Origin: Cronobacter muytjensii ATCC 51329
GTDB lineage: Bacteria > Pseudomonadota > Gammaproteobacteria > Enterobacterales > Enterobacteriaceae
Assembly (NCBI RefSeq): GCF_001277195.1
Contig: NZ_CP012268.1
Coordinates: 4,278,001 to 4,342,000 of the forward strand
Length of the DNA stretch: 64,000 nt
Direction of reading: 5' to 3'
Made by a program: the position numbers and the translations under genes. This document shows, in pieces, positions 42,598 through 51,513 of the stretch (within the stretch, counting starts at the first letter, position 1; every line of letters starts with the position of its first letter). Below the pieces are notes generated by a model that had not been told where the DNA came from, made no database searches, and saw only the letters and a list, made by a program, of their open reading frames with translations.

Positions 42598-43524
42598 ATG
42601 TCCGAGCAGTTTCTCTATTTTCTGCAGCAGATGTTTAACGGCGTCACGCTGGGCAGCACCTATGCGCTGATCGCCATCGGCTACACCATGGTCTACGGCA
42701 TTATCGGCATGATCAACTTCGCCCACGGCGAGGTCTATATGATCGGCAGCTATGTGTCATTCATGATCATCGCCGCGCTCATGATGATGGGCATCGACGC
42801 CAGCTGGCTGCTGGTCGGCGCCGCCTTTATCGGCGCGATTGTCGTCTCCAGCGCCTACGGCTGGAGCATCGAGCGCGTGGCGTATCGCCCCGTGCGCAGC
42901 TCCAAACGCCTGATTGCGCTGATCTCCGCCATCGGGATGTCAATCTTCCTGCAAAACTATGTCAGCCTGACGCAGGGCTCGCGCGACGTCGCGCTGCCGA
43001 GCCTGTTTAACGGACAGTGGACCATCGGCAGCAGCGATAACTTCGCCGCCAGCATTACGACGATGCAGCTGGTTATCTGGGTTGTGACGGTAGTGGCGAT
43101 GCTCGCGCTGACGTTGTTTATCCGCTACTCCCGCATGGGGCGCGCCTGCCGCGCCTGCGCGGAAGATCTGAAAATGGCGAGCCTGCTTGGCATCAACACC
43201 GATCGCGTTATCGCGCTCACCTTTGTGATAGGCGCGGCGATGGCGGCGGTGGCGGGCGTGCTGCTCGGCCAGTTCTACGGCGTCATCAACCCCTACATCG
43301 GCTTTATGGCCGGGATGAAAGCCTTCACCGCCGCCGTGCTGGGCGGCATCGGCAGCATTCCGGGCGCGATGATTGGCGGGCTTATCCTCGGCGTGACCGA
43401 ATCGCTCTGCTCCGCCTATCTCAGCACCGAATATAAAGATGTTGTGTCGTTTGCCCTGTTGATCGGCGTACTGCTGGTGATGCCGACCGGTATTCTGGGC
43501 CGCCCGGAGGTAGAAAAAGTATGA
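42598..43524 (+). CDS. livH: Branched-chain amino acid ABC transporter permease LivH
   Basis: A 308-residue permease with about eight membrane segments. LGSTYALIAIGYTMVYGIIG and FAHGEVYMIGSY are characteristic. With LivM it forms the channel of the leucine/isoleucine/valine importer. It overlaps livM by 4 bases (ATGA) and follows the livK remnant by 64 bases. Confidence 0.98.
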   Translation: MSEQFLYFLQQMFNGVTLGSTYALIAIGYTMVYGIIGMINFAHGEVYMIGSYVSFMIIAALMMMGIDASWLLVGAAFIGAIVVSSAYGWSIERVAYRPVRSSKRLIALISAIGMSIFLQNYVSLTQGSRDVALPSLFNGQWTIGSSDNFAASITTMQLVIWVVTVVAMLALTLFIRYSRMGRACRACAEDLKMASLLGINTDRVIALTFVIGAAMAAVAGVLLGQFYGVINPYIGFMAGMKAFTAAVLGGIGSIPGAMIGGLILGVTESLCSAYLSTEYKDVVSFALLIGVLLVMPTGILGRPEVEKV

Positions 43525-44801
43525 AACCGATGCATTTTGTGGCGGCGCTGCTGGCGGCTGCCATGTTCTTCCTGCTGGCAGGCATTTTTATGGGCGTTCA
43601 GCTTGAGCTGGACGGCACGCGTCTTGTCGTCGACACCGCCGACAGCATCCGCTGGGAGTGGATTGCCCTCGGCACCGGCGTGGTCTTTTTGTTCCAGCTC
43701 CTGCGCCCGCTCTTTCAAAAGGGCCTGAAAAACGTCTCCGGGCCGAAGTTTATTCTGCCGGCTATCGATGGCTCGACGCCGAAACAGAAGCTGTTCCTGC
43801 TGGGGCTTCTGGCGCTCGCCGTCGCGTGGCCGTTTATGGTCTCGCGCGGCACGGTGGATATCGCCACGCTGACCATGATTTACGTGATTCTGGGCCTCGG
43901 CCTGAACGTGGTGGTGGGGCTTTCCGGCCTGCTGGTGCTGGGCTATGGCGGCTTTTACGCCATCGGCGCTTACACCTTCGCGCTGCTGAACCACTACTAC
44001 GGTCTGGGCTTCTGGACCTGTCTGCCGCTGGCGGGCCTGGTGGCTGCCGCCGCCGGTTTCCTGCTCGGCTTCCCGGTATTACGCCTGCGCGGCGACTACC
44101 TGGCGATTGTGACGCTCGGCTTTGGCGAAATCGTCCGTATTCTGCTGCTCAACAATACCGAAATCACTGGCGGGCCGAACGGCATCAGCCAGATCCCCAA
44201 ACCGACCTTTTTCGGCCTGGAATTTAGCCGCACCGCGCGCGAAGGGGGATGGGACACTTTCAGCAACTTCTTTGGCGTGAAGTACGACCCTGCCGACCGC
44301 GTTATCTGGCTCTACCTGGTGGCGCTGCTGCTGGTGGTGTTCTCGCTGTTCGTGATTAACCGTCTGCTGCGTATGCCGCTGGGCCGCGCATGGGAAGCGC
44401 TGCGCGAAGATGAGATTGCCTGCCGCTCGCTCGGCCTCAACCCGACGCGCATCAAGCTCACCGCCTTTACCATCAGCGCCGCGTTCGCCGGTTTCGCCGG
44501 TACGCTGTTCGCCGCGCGCCAGGGCTTCGTCAGCCCGGAGTCGTTCACCTTCGCGGAATCCGCGTTCGTGCTGGCGATTGTGGTGCTGGGCGGCATGGGC
44601 TCGCAGTTCGCGGTGATCCTCGCCGCCATTCTGCTGGTGGTGTCGCGTGAACTGATGCGTGACCTGAATGAATACAGCATGCTGGTGCTGGGCGGGCTGA
44701 TGGTGCTGATGATGATCTGGCGTCCGCAGGGCTTGTTGCCGATGACACGCCCGCAACTGAAACTGAAAAATGGTGTGAGCAGTAAAGGAGAGCAGGCATG
44801 A
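43521..44801 (+). CDS. livM: Branched-chain amino acid ABC transporter permease LivM
   Basis: A 426-residue permease with a family-typical N-terminal extension of two membrane helices before the core domain. GLGLNVVVGLSGLLVLGYGG and the EAA-like loop LREDEIACRSLGLNPTRIKL are intact. It partners LivH, and overlaps livH and livG by 4 bases each. Confidence 0.98.
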   Translation: MKPMHFVAALLAAAMFFLLAGIFMGVQLELDGTRLVVDTADSIRWEWIALGTGVVFLFQLLRPLFQKGLKNVSGPKFILPAIDGSTPKQKLFLLGLLALAVAWPFMVSRGTVDIATLTMIYVILGLGLNVVVGLSGLLVLGYGGFYAIGAYTFALLNHYYGLGFWTCLPLAGLVAAAAGFLLGFPVLRLRGDYLAIVTLGFGEIVRILLLNNTEITGGPNGISQIPKPTFFGLEFSRTAREGGWDTFSNFFGVKYDPADRVIWLYLVALLLVVFSLFVINRLLRMPLGRAWEALREDEIACRSLGLNPTRIKLTAFTISAAFAGFAGTLFAARQGFVSPESFTFAESAFVLAIVVLGGMGSQFAVILAAILLVVSRELMRDLNEYSMLVLGGLMVLMMIWRPQGLLPMTRPQLKLKNGVSSKGEQA

Positions 44802-45565
44802 GTCAGCCCTTATTATCCGTCAACGGCCTGATGATGCGCTTTGGCGGCCTGCTTGCCGTGAATAACGTTTCGCTTGAACTGCGCGAGCGTGAAATCGTCT
44901 CGCTGATTGGCCCGAACGGGGCCGGTAAAACCACGGTATTCAACTGCCTGACCGGCTTTTACAAGCCCACCGGCGGCACCATTATGCTGCGCGACCAGCA
45001 TCTCGAAGGGCTGCCGGGCCAGCAGATCGCCCGTATGGGCGTGGTGCGCACCTTCCAGCACGTGCGGCTGTTTCGCGAAATGACCGTGATTGAAAACCTG
45101 CTGGTGGCGCAACATCAGCAACTGAAGTCCGGGCTGTTTTCCGGCCTGCTGAAAACGCCGGCGTTTCGTCGCGCCCACAGCGAGGCGCTGGATCGCGCCG
45201 CCACCTGGCTTGAGCGCATCAATCTGTTGCAGCACGCCAACCGCCAGGCGGGCAACCTCGCCTACGGCGACCAGCGTCGTCTGGAGATTGCCCGCTGTAT
45301 GGTGACGCAGCCGGAGATCCTGATGCTTGACGAGCCGGCGGCGGGTCTCAACCCGAAAGAGACTAAAGAGCTGGACGAGCTGATTGTCGAACTGCGTAAC
45401 CATCACAACACCACCATTCTGCTGATTGAGCACGATATGAAACTGGTGATGGGCATTTCCGATCGTATTTATGTCGTGAATCAGGGAACGCCGCTTGCCA
45501 ACGGCACGCCGGAGCAGATCCGCAACAACCCTGACGTGATTCGCGCATACCTGGGTGAGGCATAA
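44798..45565 (+). CDS. livG: Branched-chain amino acid ABC transporter ATPase LivG
   Basis: A 255-residue ABC ATPase: Walker A GPNGAGKTTVFNC, Walker B LMLDEPAAGLN, and the family's signature variant NLAYGDQRRLEIAR. It powers the LivHM channel together with LivF. One base separates its stop from livF. Confidence 0.98.
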   Translation: MSQPLLSVNGLMMRFGGLLAVNNVSLELREREIVSLIGPNGAGKTTVFNCLTGFYKPTGGTIMLRDQHLEGLPGQQIARMGVVRTFQHVRLFREMTVIENLLVAQHQQLKSGLFSGLLKTPAFRRAHSEALDRAATWLERINLLQHANRQAGNLAYGDQRRLEIARCMVTQPEILMLDEPAAGLNPKETKELDELIVELRNHHNTTILLIEHDMKLVMGISDRIYVVNQGTPLANGTPEQIRNNPDVIRAYLGEA

Positions 45566-45566
45566 G

Positions 45567-46280
45567 ATGGAAAACGTGATGTTGTCTTTTGACAAGGTGA
45601 GCGCGCACTACGGAAAAATCCAGGCGCTGCATGAGGTGAGCCTGCACATTAAGCAGGGCGAAATCGTCACGCTTATCGGTGCCAACGGCGCGGGGAAAAC
45701 CACGCTGCTCGGCACGCTGTGCGGCGATCCGCGCGCAAGCACCGGGCGCATTGTCTTTGACGGCAAAGACATTACCGACTGGCAGACGGCGCGCATTATG
45801 CGCGAGGCCGTGGCGATTGTGCCTGAAGGCCGCCGCGTCTTCTCCCGCATGACGGTGGAAGAGAACCTGGCGATGGGCGGCTTTTTCGCCGACCGCTCGC
45901 AGTTTCAGACGCGTATTCAGCGTGTTTACGATCTCTTCCCGCGCCTGCATGAGCGCCGCATCCAGCGCGCCGGCACGATGTCCGGCGGCGAACAGCAGAT
46001 GCTGGCGATTGGCCGCGCGCTGATGAGCCAGCCGCGCCTGCTGCTGCTCGATGAGCCGTCGCTGGGTCTGGCGCCCATTATCATCCAGCAGATTTTCGAC
46101 ACCATCGAACAACTGCGTAAAGAGGGGATGACCATTTTCCTCGTCGAGCAGAACGCCAACCAGGCGCTGAAGCTCGCCGACCGCGGCTACGTGCTGGAAA
46201 ACGGCCATGTGGTGCTTGAGGACACCGGCGACGCGCTGCTCGCCAACGAGGCGGTGCGCAGCGCCTATTTAGGCGGTTAA
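45567..46280 (+). CDS. livF: Branched-chain amino acid ABC transporter ATPase LivF
   Basis: A 237-residue ABC ATPase with Walker A GANGAGKTTLLG, signature MSGGEQQMLAIGRA and Walker B LLLLDEPSLGLAP. I start it at the ATG at 45567 (MENVMLSFDKVSAHYGKIQ) to match E. coli; a longer in-frame start at 45555 overlaps livG. It ends the liv operon at a hairpin terminator. Confidence 0.98.
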   Translation: MENVMLSFDKVSAHYGKIQALHEVSLHIKQGEIVTLIGANGAGKTTLLGTLCGDPRASTGRIVFDGKDITDWQTARIMREAVAIVPEGRRVFSRMTVEENLAMGGFFADRSQFQTRIQRVYDLFPRLHERRIQRAGTMSGGEQQMLAIGRALMSQPRLLLLDEPSLGLAPIIIQQIFDTIEQLRKEGMTIFLVEQNANQALKLADRGYVLENGHVVLEDTGDALLANEAVRSAYLGG

Positions 46281-46327
46281 GTCATCGCGGCCCGGTGGCG
46301 TAAGGTTACCGGGCCGGTGCATTGAGA

Positions 46328-46362
46328 AAGCCGGGTATGGCGAAACGCCACCCGGCTTTTGT
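46328..46362 (+). terminator. liv operon terminator
   Basis: AAGCCGGGTaTGGCG pairs with CGCCAcCCGGCTT around an AAA loop with one mismatch, followed by T residues. It ends just before the TGTAC boxes of the Phd/Doc module. Confidence 0.8.
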
Positions 46363-46366
46363 TTTA

Positions 46367-46398
46367 TGTACGCATTACTTGTACAATTAATTTGTACT
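46367..46398 (+). promoter_or_regulatory. Triple TGTAC operator of the phd-doc pair
   Basis: Three boxes, TGTACG at 46367, TGTACA at 46380 and TGTACT at 46393, are exactly 13 bp apart. The TGTACA core is the motif used by YefM-type antitoxins, and the antitoxin encoded 15 bases downstream belongs to that family, so autoregulation is likely. Confidence 0.75.
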
Positions 46399-46412
46399 TT
46401 AGAGGAAGCTTT

Positions 46413-46634
46413 ATGCGTACGATGAACTACAGCGAAGCGCGCCAGCAGCTCGCTTCCGCCCTGGAATCCGCCACCACCGGAACGCCAGTGACCATTACGC
46501 GCCGCGGCCATAAACCGGCCGTTATCATCAGCGCCGAAGAGTTTGAACGTTACCAGGCGGCCAAACTGGATGCCGAATTCGCGGAGATGATGGCCGTGCA
46601 CGGTAATGAAATCAGGGAGCTTGCGGACAGGTAA
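46413..46634 (+). CDS. phd: Phd/YefM-family antitoxin
   Basis: A 73-residue antitoxin. The N-terminal DNA-binding half is MNYSEARQQLASALESATTG, then PVTITRRGHKPAVIISAEEF, the standard Phd/YefM pattern; the C-terminal helix (KLDAEFAEMMAVHGNEIREL) would wrap around the toxin. The ATG at 46413 follows AGAGGAAG. Its TAA overlaps the ATG of doc by one base. Confidence 0.92.
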   Translation: MRTMNYSEARQQLASALESATTGTPVTITRRGHKPAVIISAEEFERYQAAKLDAEFAEMMAVHGNEIRELADR

Positions 46635-47002
46635 TGACGATTCACTTTATCTCAGCGGAGGAGATAGTTCGCTTCCATGACCGCTTATTGCAGGTGACGC
46701 CCGGCGTCACAGGGATGCCCGATCCGGGGCGGGCCGAAGCGTTAATGTATCGCGTGCTTAATAAATATGAGTACGAAGGCGTTGACGATATCTGGCTGCT
46801 GGCGGCGATGCATTTACTGGCGATTGCGCGAGGCCAAATTTTCAACGACGGTAATAAGCGCACGGCGCTTTTCATTACGCTGTTGCTTCTTAAGCGAAAC
46901 GGTATCGCGCTTGCGGCTAATCCGGCTTTTGTTGAGATGACCGTCAACGCGGCGGCAGGGCGTCTGACCCTGGAAGAGATAGCTGCCCAGCTTCGCGCTT
47001 AG
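46634..47002 (+). CDS. doc: Doc (Fic-fold) toxin with altered catalytic motif
   Basis: A 122-residue death-on-curing toxin. Doc proteins inactivate EF-Tu by phosphorylation through H-x-F-x-D-x-N-K-R. Here the motif reads Q-I-F-N-D-G-N-K-R (codon CAA at the His position, residue 76 region), so the catalytic His is Gln while Phe, Asp, Asn, Lys and Arg remain. His would need one base change (CAA to CAC or CAT). The rest of the protein is complete. It may be a detoxified toxin kept with its antitoxin. It lies in the liv-ugp gap, where E. coli K-12 has no such pair. Confidence 0.9.
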   Translation: MTIHFISAEEIVRFHDRLLQVTPGVTGMPDPGRAEALMYRVLNKYEYEGVDDIWLLAAMHLLAIARGQIFNDGNKRTALFITLLLLKRNGIALAANPAFVEMTVNAAAGRLTLEEIAAQLRA

Positions 47003-47049
47003 CTCCTGTCATCAGACCATCATCGGCGCGTCATTTCTCTGCCGCGCTT

Positions 47050-47089
47050 GCGTCACTGTTTTGTCATTATCCAGTTATTTTTCTGTCAT
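47050..47089 (+). promoter_or_regulatory. Pho box array upstream of ugpB
   Basis: 7-mers GCGTCAC (47050), TTGTCAT (47061), CAGTTAT (47072) and CTGTCAT (47083) recur every 11 bp, the arrangement of PhoB sites (consensus CTGTCAT). The E. coli ugp operon is PhoB-activated under phosphate starvation. Confidence 0.85.
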
Positions 47090-47172
47090 ACGCGCATGTC
47101 ATGTTAGCTCGCGAGCATAAAACGCGTGATTTCGCGCATCTCAAACGACGCATAATCAGAGAGATAACAGAC

Positions 47173-48492
47173 ATGACAGCTTCGTTACGACGTACAGCAA
47201 TTTGTGTGGCTCTGGGATGGGCGCTGAGCAGCCAGGCGATGGCCGCCACCACCATTCCGTTCTGGCATTCCATGGAAGGCGAACTGGGTAAAGAGGTGAA
47301 TTCGCTGGCGCAGCGGTTCAACCAGGCGCACCCGGAATACAAAATCGAACCGGTTTATAAAGGCAACTACGAACAGAGCCTGGCGGCGGGCATCGCGGCC
47401 TTCCGTACCGGCAATGCCCCGGCGATTTTGCAGGTCTACGAAGTAGGCACCGCCACCATGATGGCCTCAAAAGCGATCAAACCGGTGTACGAAGTCTTCA
47501 ACGATGCTGGCATTAAATTCGACGAATCGCAGTTTGTGCCGACGGTCGCCGGTTACTACACCGACGCGAAAAGCGGGCACTTACTCTCCCAGCCGTTCAA
47601 CAGCTCCACCCCGGTGCTCTACTACAACAAAGACGCCTTCAAAAAAGCGGGCTTAGATCCGGAGCAGCCGCCGAAAACCTGGCAGGATCTCGCCGCGTAT
47701 ACCGCGAAGCTGAAAGCTGCGGGCATGAAGTGCGGCTACGCCAGCGGCTGGCAGGGCTGGATCCAGATTGAAAACTTCAGCGCCTGGCACGGTCTGCCGG
47801 TCGCCACCAAAAATAACGGCTTCGACGGCACCGATGCGGTGCTGGAATTCAACAAGCCGGAGCAGGTGAAGCACATCGCGCTGCTGCAGGAACTCAACAA
47901 GAAAGGCGATTTCAGCTACTTCGGGCGCAAGGATGAGTCGACCGAGAAGTTCTATAACGGCGACTGCGCGATTACCACCGCGTCTTCCGGGTCGCTTGCG
48001 GATATCCGCCACTACGCCAAATTCAACTACGGCGTGGGCATGATGCCTTACGACGCCGACGTGAAAGGCGCGCCGCAGAACGCCATTATCGGCGGGGCGA
48101 GCCTGTGGGTGATGCAGGGCAAAGACAAAGAGATGTACAAAGGCGTCGCAGAGTTCCTGAGCTTCCTCGCGCAGCCGGAAAACGCCGCGGAATGGCACCA
48201 GAAAACCGGCTATCTGCCTATCACCAAAGCAGCTTACGACCTGACCCGCGAGCAGGGCTTCTATGACAAAAATCCGGGTGCGGATATCGCCACTCGCCAG
48301 ATGCTGAACAAGCCGCCGTTGCCGTTCACCAAAGGGCTGCGTCTGGGCAATATGCCGCAGATCCGCACCGTGGTTGACGAAGAGCTGGAAAGCGTCTGGA
48401 CGGGTAAGAAAACACCACAGCAGGCGCTGGATGCCGCGGTTGAACGTGGTAATCAGCTGTTGCGCCGCTTCGAGCAGTCGACGAAATCGTAA
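47173..48492 (+). CDS. ugpB: Glycerol-3-phosphate-binding protein UgpB
   Basis: A 439-residue periplasmic receptor with a signal peptide ending SSQAMA (about residue 24). The mature protein begins ATTIPFWHSMEGELGKEVNS and matches E. coli UgpB over its length. It binds sn-glycerol-3-phosphate and glycerophosphodiesters. The in-frame extension upstream to 47101 reaches into the Pho region, so the ATG at 47173 is preferred. A 216-bp gap with REP-like palindromes separates it from ugpA. Confidence 0.98.
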   Translation: MTASLRRTAICVALGWALSSQAMAATTIPFWHSMEGELGKEVNSLAQRFNQAHPEYKIEPVYKGNYEQSLAAGIAAFRTGNAPAILQVYEVGTATMMASKAIKPVYEVFNDAGIKFDESQFVPTVAGYYTDAKSGHLLSQPFNSSTPVLYYNKDAFKKAGLDPEQPPKTWQDLAAYTAKLKAAGMKCGYASGWQGWIQIENFSAWHGLPVATKNNGFDGTDAVLEFNKPEQVKHIALLQELNKKGDFSYFGRKDESTEKFYNGDCAITTASSGSLADIRHYAKFNYGVGMMPYDADVKGAPQNAIIGGASLWVMQGKDKEMYKGVAEFLSFLAQPENAAEWHQKTGYLPITKAAYDLTREQGFYDKNPGADIATRQMLNKPPLPFTKGLRLGNMPQIRTVVDEELESVWTGKKTPQQALDAAVERGNQLLRRFEQSTKS

Positions 48493-48524
48493 CCCCAGAA
48501 CCGGCAGGGACAGCCGGTTTGATG

Positions 48525-48686
48525 TGGCGGGTGCGGCGTTGCCTTACCCGCCCTGAATACGGTTGTCGGTCTGTCGTGGCGGATGCGCTGCGCTTACCGC
48601 CCTACAGGCGGCTTGCAGGTCATCAGGCGATTACCGCTCTGCCCGTGATAGTTCCCAGGCCGGGTAAGGCGAAGCCGCTCCCGGCA
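48525..48686. repeat. REP-like cluster between ugpB and ugpA
   Basis: Three GC-rich palindromes: 48525-48553 (TGGCGGGTGCGGCG...ACCCGCCC), 48577-48605 (TGGCGGATGCGCTG...CCGCCCTAC) and 48655-48686 (GGCCGGGTAAGGCG...CTCCCGGC, opposite orientation). This is the layout of a BIME, and it may separate the abundance of ugpB from the permease genes. Confidence 0.75.
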
Positions 48687-48708
48687 TTTTTCAGGAAAGT
48701 GTCTCTTT

Positions 48709-49596
48709 ATGTCATCATCCCGTCCGGTGTTTCGCGCAAGCTGGCTGCCTTATGCGCTGCTGGCGCCGCAGCTGATTATCACCGTTATCTTTTTTATCTG
48801 GCCTGCGGGCGAGGCGCTCTGGTACTCGGTACAAAGCGTCGATCCGTTCGGGCTCTCCAGCCAGTTTGTCGGGCTTGCGAATTTTACGCAGCTGTTTCAT
48901 GACAGCTATTACCTGGACTCCTTCTGGACCACCATTAAATTCAGCGCGCTGGTGACCGTCAGCGGCCTGCTGGTGTCGCTGTTTTTCGCCGCCCTCGTGG
49001 ATTATGTGGTGCGCGGCAGCCGCTTTTATCAGACGCTGATGTTGCTGCCCTACGCCGTCGCGCCCGCTATCGCCGCTGTGCTGTGGATTTTCCTCTTCAA
49101 CCCCGGACGCGGGTTGATTACCCATGTGCTGGAGCAGATGGGGTATTACTGGAACCACTCGCAAAACAGCGGGCAGGCGATGTTTCTGGTGGTTTTCGCC
49201 TCGGTCTGGAAGCAGATCAGCTACAACTTTCTCTTTTTCTTCGCCGCGCTGCAGTCTATCCCGCGCTCGCTGGTCGAGGCCGCCGCTATCGACGGCGCAG
49301 GCCCGGTACGTCGTTTCTTTAAGTTGTCGCTGCCGCTTATCGCGCCGGTGAGCTTTTTCCTGCTGGTGGTCAATCTGGTGTACGCGTTTTTCGACACGTT
49401 CCCGGTTATCGACGCTGCCACCGCGGGCGGGCCGGTGCAGGCTACCACCACGCTGATTTACAAGATTTACCGCGAAGGCTTCGCCGGACTGGATCTCTCC
49501 ACCTCCGCCGCGCAGTCGGTGGTGCTGATGGTGCTGGTGATCATCCTCACCGTGGTGCAGTTCCGCTATGTGGAAAGTAAGGTGCGCTACCAATGA
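48709..49596 (+). CDS. ugpA: Glycerol-3-phosphate ABC transporter permease UgpA
   Basis: A 295-residue MalF-type permease with six membrane segments and the EAA loop SLVEAAAIDGAGPVRRFFKL. It forms the channel with UgpE. A ribosome site AGGAAAG precedes the ATG. It overlaps ugpE by 4 bases. Confidence 0.97.
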   Translation: MSSSRPVFRASWLPYALLAPQLIITVIFFIWPAGEALWYSVQSVDPFGLSSQFVGLANFTQLFHDSYYLDSFWTTIKFSALVTVSGLLVSLFFAALVDYVVRGSRFYQTLMLLPYAVAPAIAAVLWIFLFNPGRGLITHVLEQMGYYWNHSQNSGQAMFLVVFASVWKQISYNFLFFFAALQSIPRSLVEAAAIDGAGPVRRFFKLSLPLIAPVSFFLLVVNLVYAFFDTFPVIDAATAGGPVQATTTLIYKIYREGFAGLDLSTSAAQSVVLMVLVIILTVVQFRYVESKVRYQ

Positions 49597-50438
49597 TTGA
49601 AAACCGCCGCGGGCTGACGATTTTCAGCCATACCATTTTAATTCTCGGCATCGCCGCCATTCTCTTCCCGCTCTACGTGGCGTTCGTGGCGGCAACGCTC
49701 GACAACCAGGCCGTGTTCGCCACGCCGATGACGCTTATCCCCGGCACGCACCTGTGGGAAAACCTGAAAGACATCTGGATCAACGGCGTCGGCGCCAACA
49801 GCGCGCCGTTCTGGCTGATGCTGCTCAACAGTTTCATCATGGCGTTCAGTATTACCGTCGGGAAAATCGCGGTGTCGATGCTCTCGGCATTCGCCATCGT
49901 CTGGTTTCGCTTCCCGCTGAGGAACCTCTTCTTCTGGATGATTTTTATTACGCTGATGCTGCCCGTAGAAGTGCGTATTTTCCCGACGGTAGACGTCATT
50001 GCCAGCCTGAAGCTGATGGACAGCTATACCGGCCTGACGCTGCCGTTGATGGCCTCCGCCACCGCGACATTCCTGTTCCGCCAGTTCTTTATGACGCTGC
50101 CCGATGAGCTCATGGAGGCGGCGCGCATCGACGGCGCTTCGCCGATGCGGTTCTTCCGCGACATCGTGCTGCCGCTGTCGAAAACCAACCTGGCGGCGCT
50201 GTTTGTCATTACGTTTATCTACGGCTGGAACCAATACCTCTGGCCGCTGCTTATCGTCAGCGACCCGGCGCTTGGCACGGCGGTGGCCGGTATCAAAGGC
50301 ATGATTTCGGTAGGTGAGGGCAGCACGCAGTGGAATCAGGTGATGGCGGCGATGCTGCTGACGCTTATCCCGCCGGTGGTGATTGTGTTGGTAATGCAGC
50401 GCGCGTTTGTCCGCGGGCTGGTAGACAGCGAGAAATAA
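49593..50438 (+). CDS. ugpE: Glycerol-3-phosphate ABC transporter permease UgpE
   Basis: A 281-residue MalG-type permease, six membrane segments, EAA loop ELMEAARIDGASPMRFFRDI. It is coupled to ugpA by ATGA overlap and is followed by ugpC with one base between. Confidence 0.97.
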   Translation: MIENRRGLTIFSHTILILGIAAILFPLYVAFVAATLDNQAVFATPMTLIPGTHLWENLKDIWINGVGANSAPFWLMLLNSFIMAFSITVGKIAVSMLSAFAIVWFRFPLRNLFFWMIFITLMLPVEVRIFPTVDVIASLKLMDSYTGLTLPLMASATATFLFRQFFMTLPDELMEAARIDGASPMRFFRDIVLPLSKTNLAALFVITFIYGWNQYLWPLLIVSDPALGTAVAGIKGMISVGEGSTQWNQVMAAMLLTLIPPVVIVLVMQRAFVRGLVDSEK

Positions 50439-50439
50439 A

Positions 50440-51513
50440 ATGGCAGGTTTAAAACTTCAGGCGGTGACCAAAAGCTGGGATAACGGCAAAACACAGGTGA
50501 TCCAGCCCCTGACGGTCGACGTGGCGGATGGCGAATTTATCGTGATGGTCGGCCCGTCCGGCTGCGGCAAATCCACGCTGCTGCGTATGGTGGCCGGGCT
50601 TGAGCGGGTGACGAGCGGCGATATCTGGATAGACCGCCAGCGCGTCACGGAAATGGAACCCAAAGAGCGCGGCATCGCGATGGTGTTCCAGAACTACGCC
50701 CTCTACCCGCACATGAACGTGGAGGAGAACATGGCCTGGGGCCTGAAAATTCGCGGCATGGGCAAAGCGCATATCGCCGAGCGTGTCAAAGAAGCCGCGC
50801 GTATTCTGGAGCTGGACGGGCTGCTGAAGCGCCGCCCGCGCGAACTCTCCGGCGGGCAGCGGCAGCGCGTGGCAATGGGCCGCGCCATCGTGCGCGACCC
50901 GGCAGTGTTTCTCTTTGACGAGCCGCTCTCTAACCTCGACGCCAAACTGCGCGTGCAGATGCGCCTTGAGCTGCAACAGTTGCACCGCCGCCTGCGCACC
51001 ACATCGCTGTACGTCACGCACGATCAGGTAGAAGCGATGACGCTCGCCCAGCGCGTGATGGTGATGAACAAAGGCGTGGCGGAGCAGATAGGTACGCCGG
51101 TTGATGTGTATGAAAGGCCCGCCAGCCGCTTTGTGGCGAGCTTTATCGGCAGCCCGGCGATGAACCTGCTGGAAGGGCGCGTTAACGCCAACGGAACCCA
51201 TTTTGACGTTGACGGCGGTCTCTCTCTGCCGCTTGGCGGGCTGCATAAAACGCTCGCCGGACGGAAAGTGACGCTGGGTATCCGCCCGGAACATATTGCG
51301 TTAAGCTCACAAGCCGCAGGCGGCGTGCCGCTGCCGCTCGATACGCTGGAAATGCTGGGCGCGGATAATCTCGCGCATGGCCGCTGGGGCAGCCAGAAAG
51401 TGGTGGCGCGCCTCGCGCATCAGGAGCGCCCACAGCCGGGCAGCCAGCTGTGGCTACACCTGCCGGAAACCCATCTGCACTTTTTTGACGGTGAAACAGG
51501 ACAACGACTATGA
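50440..51513 (+). CDS. ugpC: Glycerol-3-phosphate ABC transporter ATPase UgpC
   Basis: A 357-residue MalK-type ATPase. Walker A GPSGCGKSTLLRM, signature LSGGQRQRVAMGRA, Walker B FLFDEPLSNLD; the C-terminal regulatory domain follows after about residue 240 (IRPEHIALS). It overlaps ugpQ by 4 bases. Confidence 0.98.
   Translation: MAGLKLQAVTKSWDNGKTQVIQPLTVDVADGEFIVMVGPSGCGKSTLLRMVAGLERVTSGDIWIDRQRVTEMEPKERGIAMVFQNYALYPHMNVEENMAWGLKIRGMGKAHIAERVKEAARILELDGLLKRRPRELSGGQRQRVAMGRAIVRDPAVFLFDEPLSNLDAKLRVQMRLELQQLHRRLRTTSLYVTHDQVEAMTLAQRVMVMNKGVAEQIGTPVDVYERPASRFVASFIGSPAMNLLEGRVNANGTHFDVDGGLSLPLGGLHKTLAGRKVTLGIRPEHIALSSQAAGGVPLPLDTLEMLGADNLAHGRWGSQKVVARLAHQERPQPGSQLWLHLPETHLHFFDGETGQRL

Noticed and set aside
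42598..46280. A possible second livK further inside the liv operon
   Set aside because: All sequence from 42598 to 46280 is used by livH, livM, livG and livF; no other receptor gene fits.
48525..48686. CRISPR-like spacing in the ugpB-ugpA gap
   Set aside because: The repeats are palindromic, differ in sequence, alternate in orientation and are unevenly spaced, which fits REP/BIME elements.
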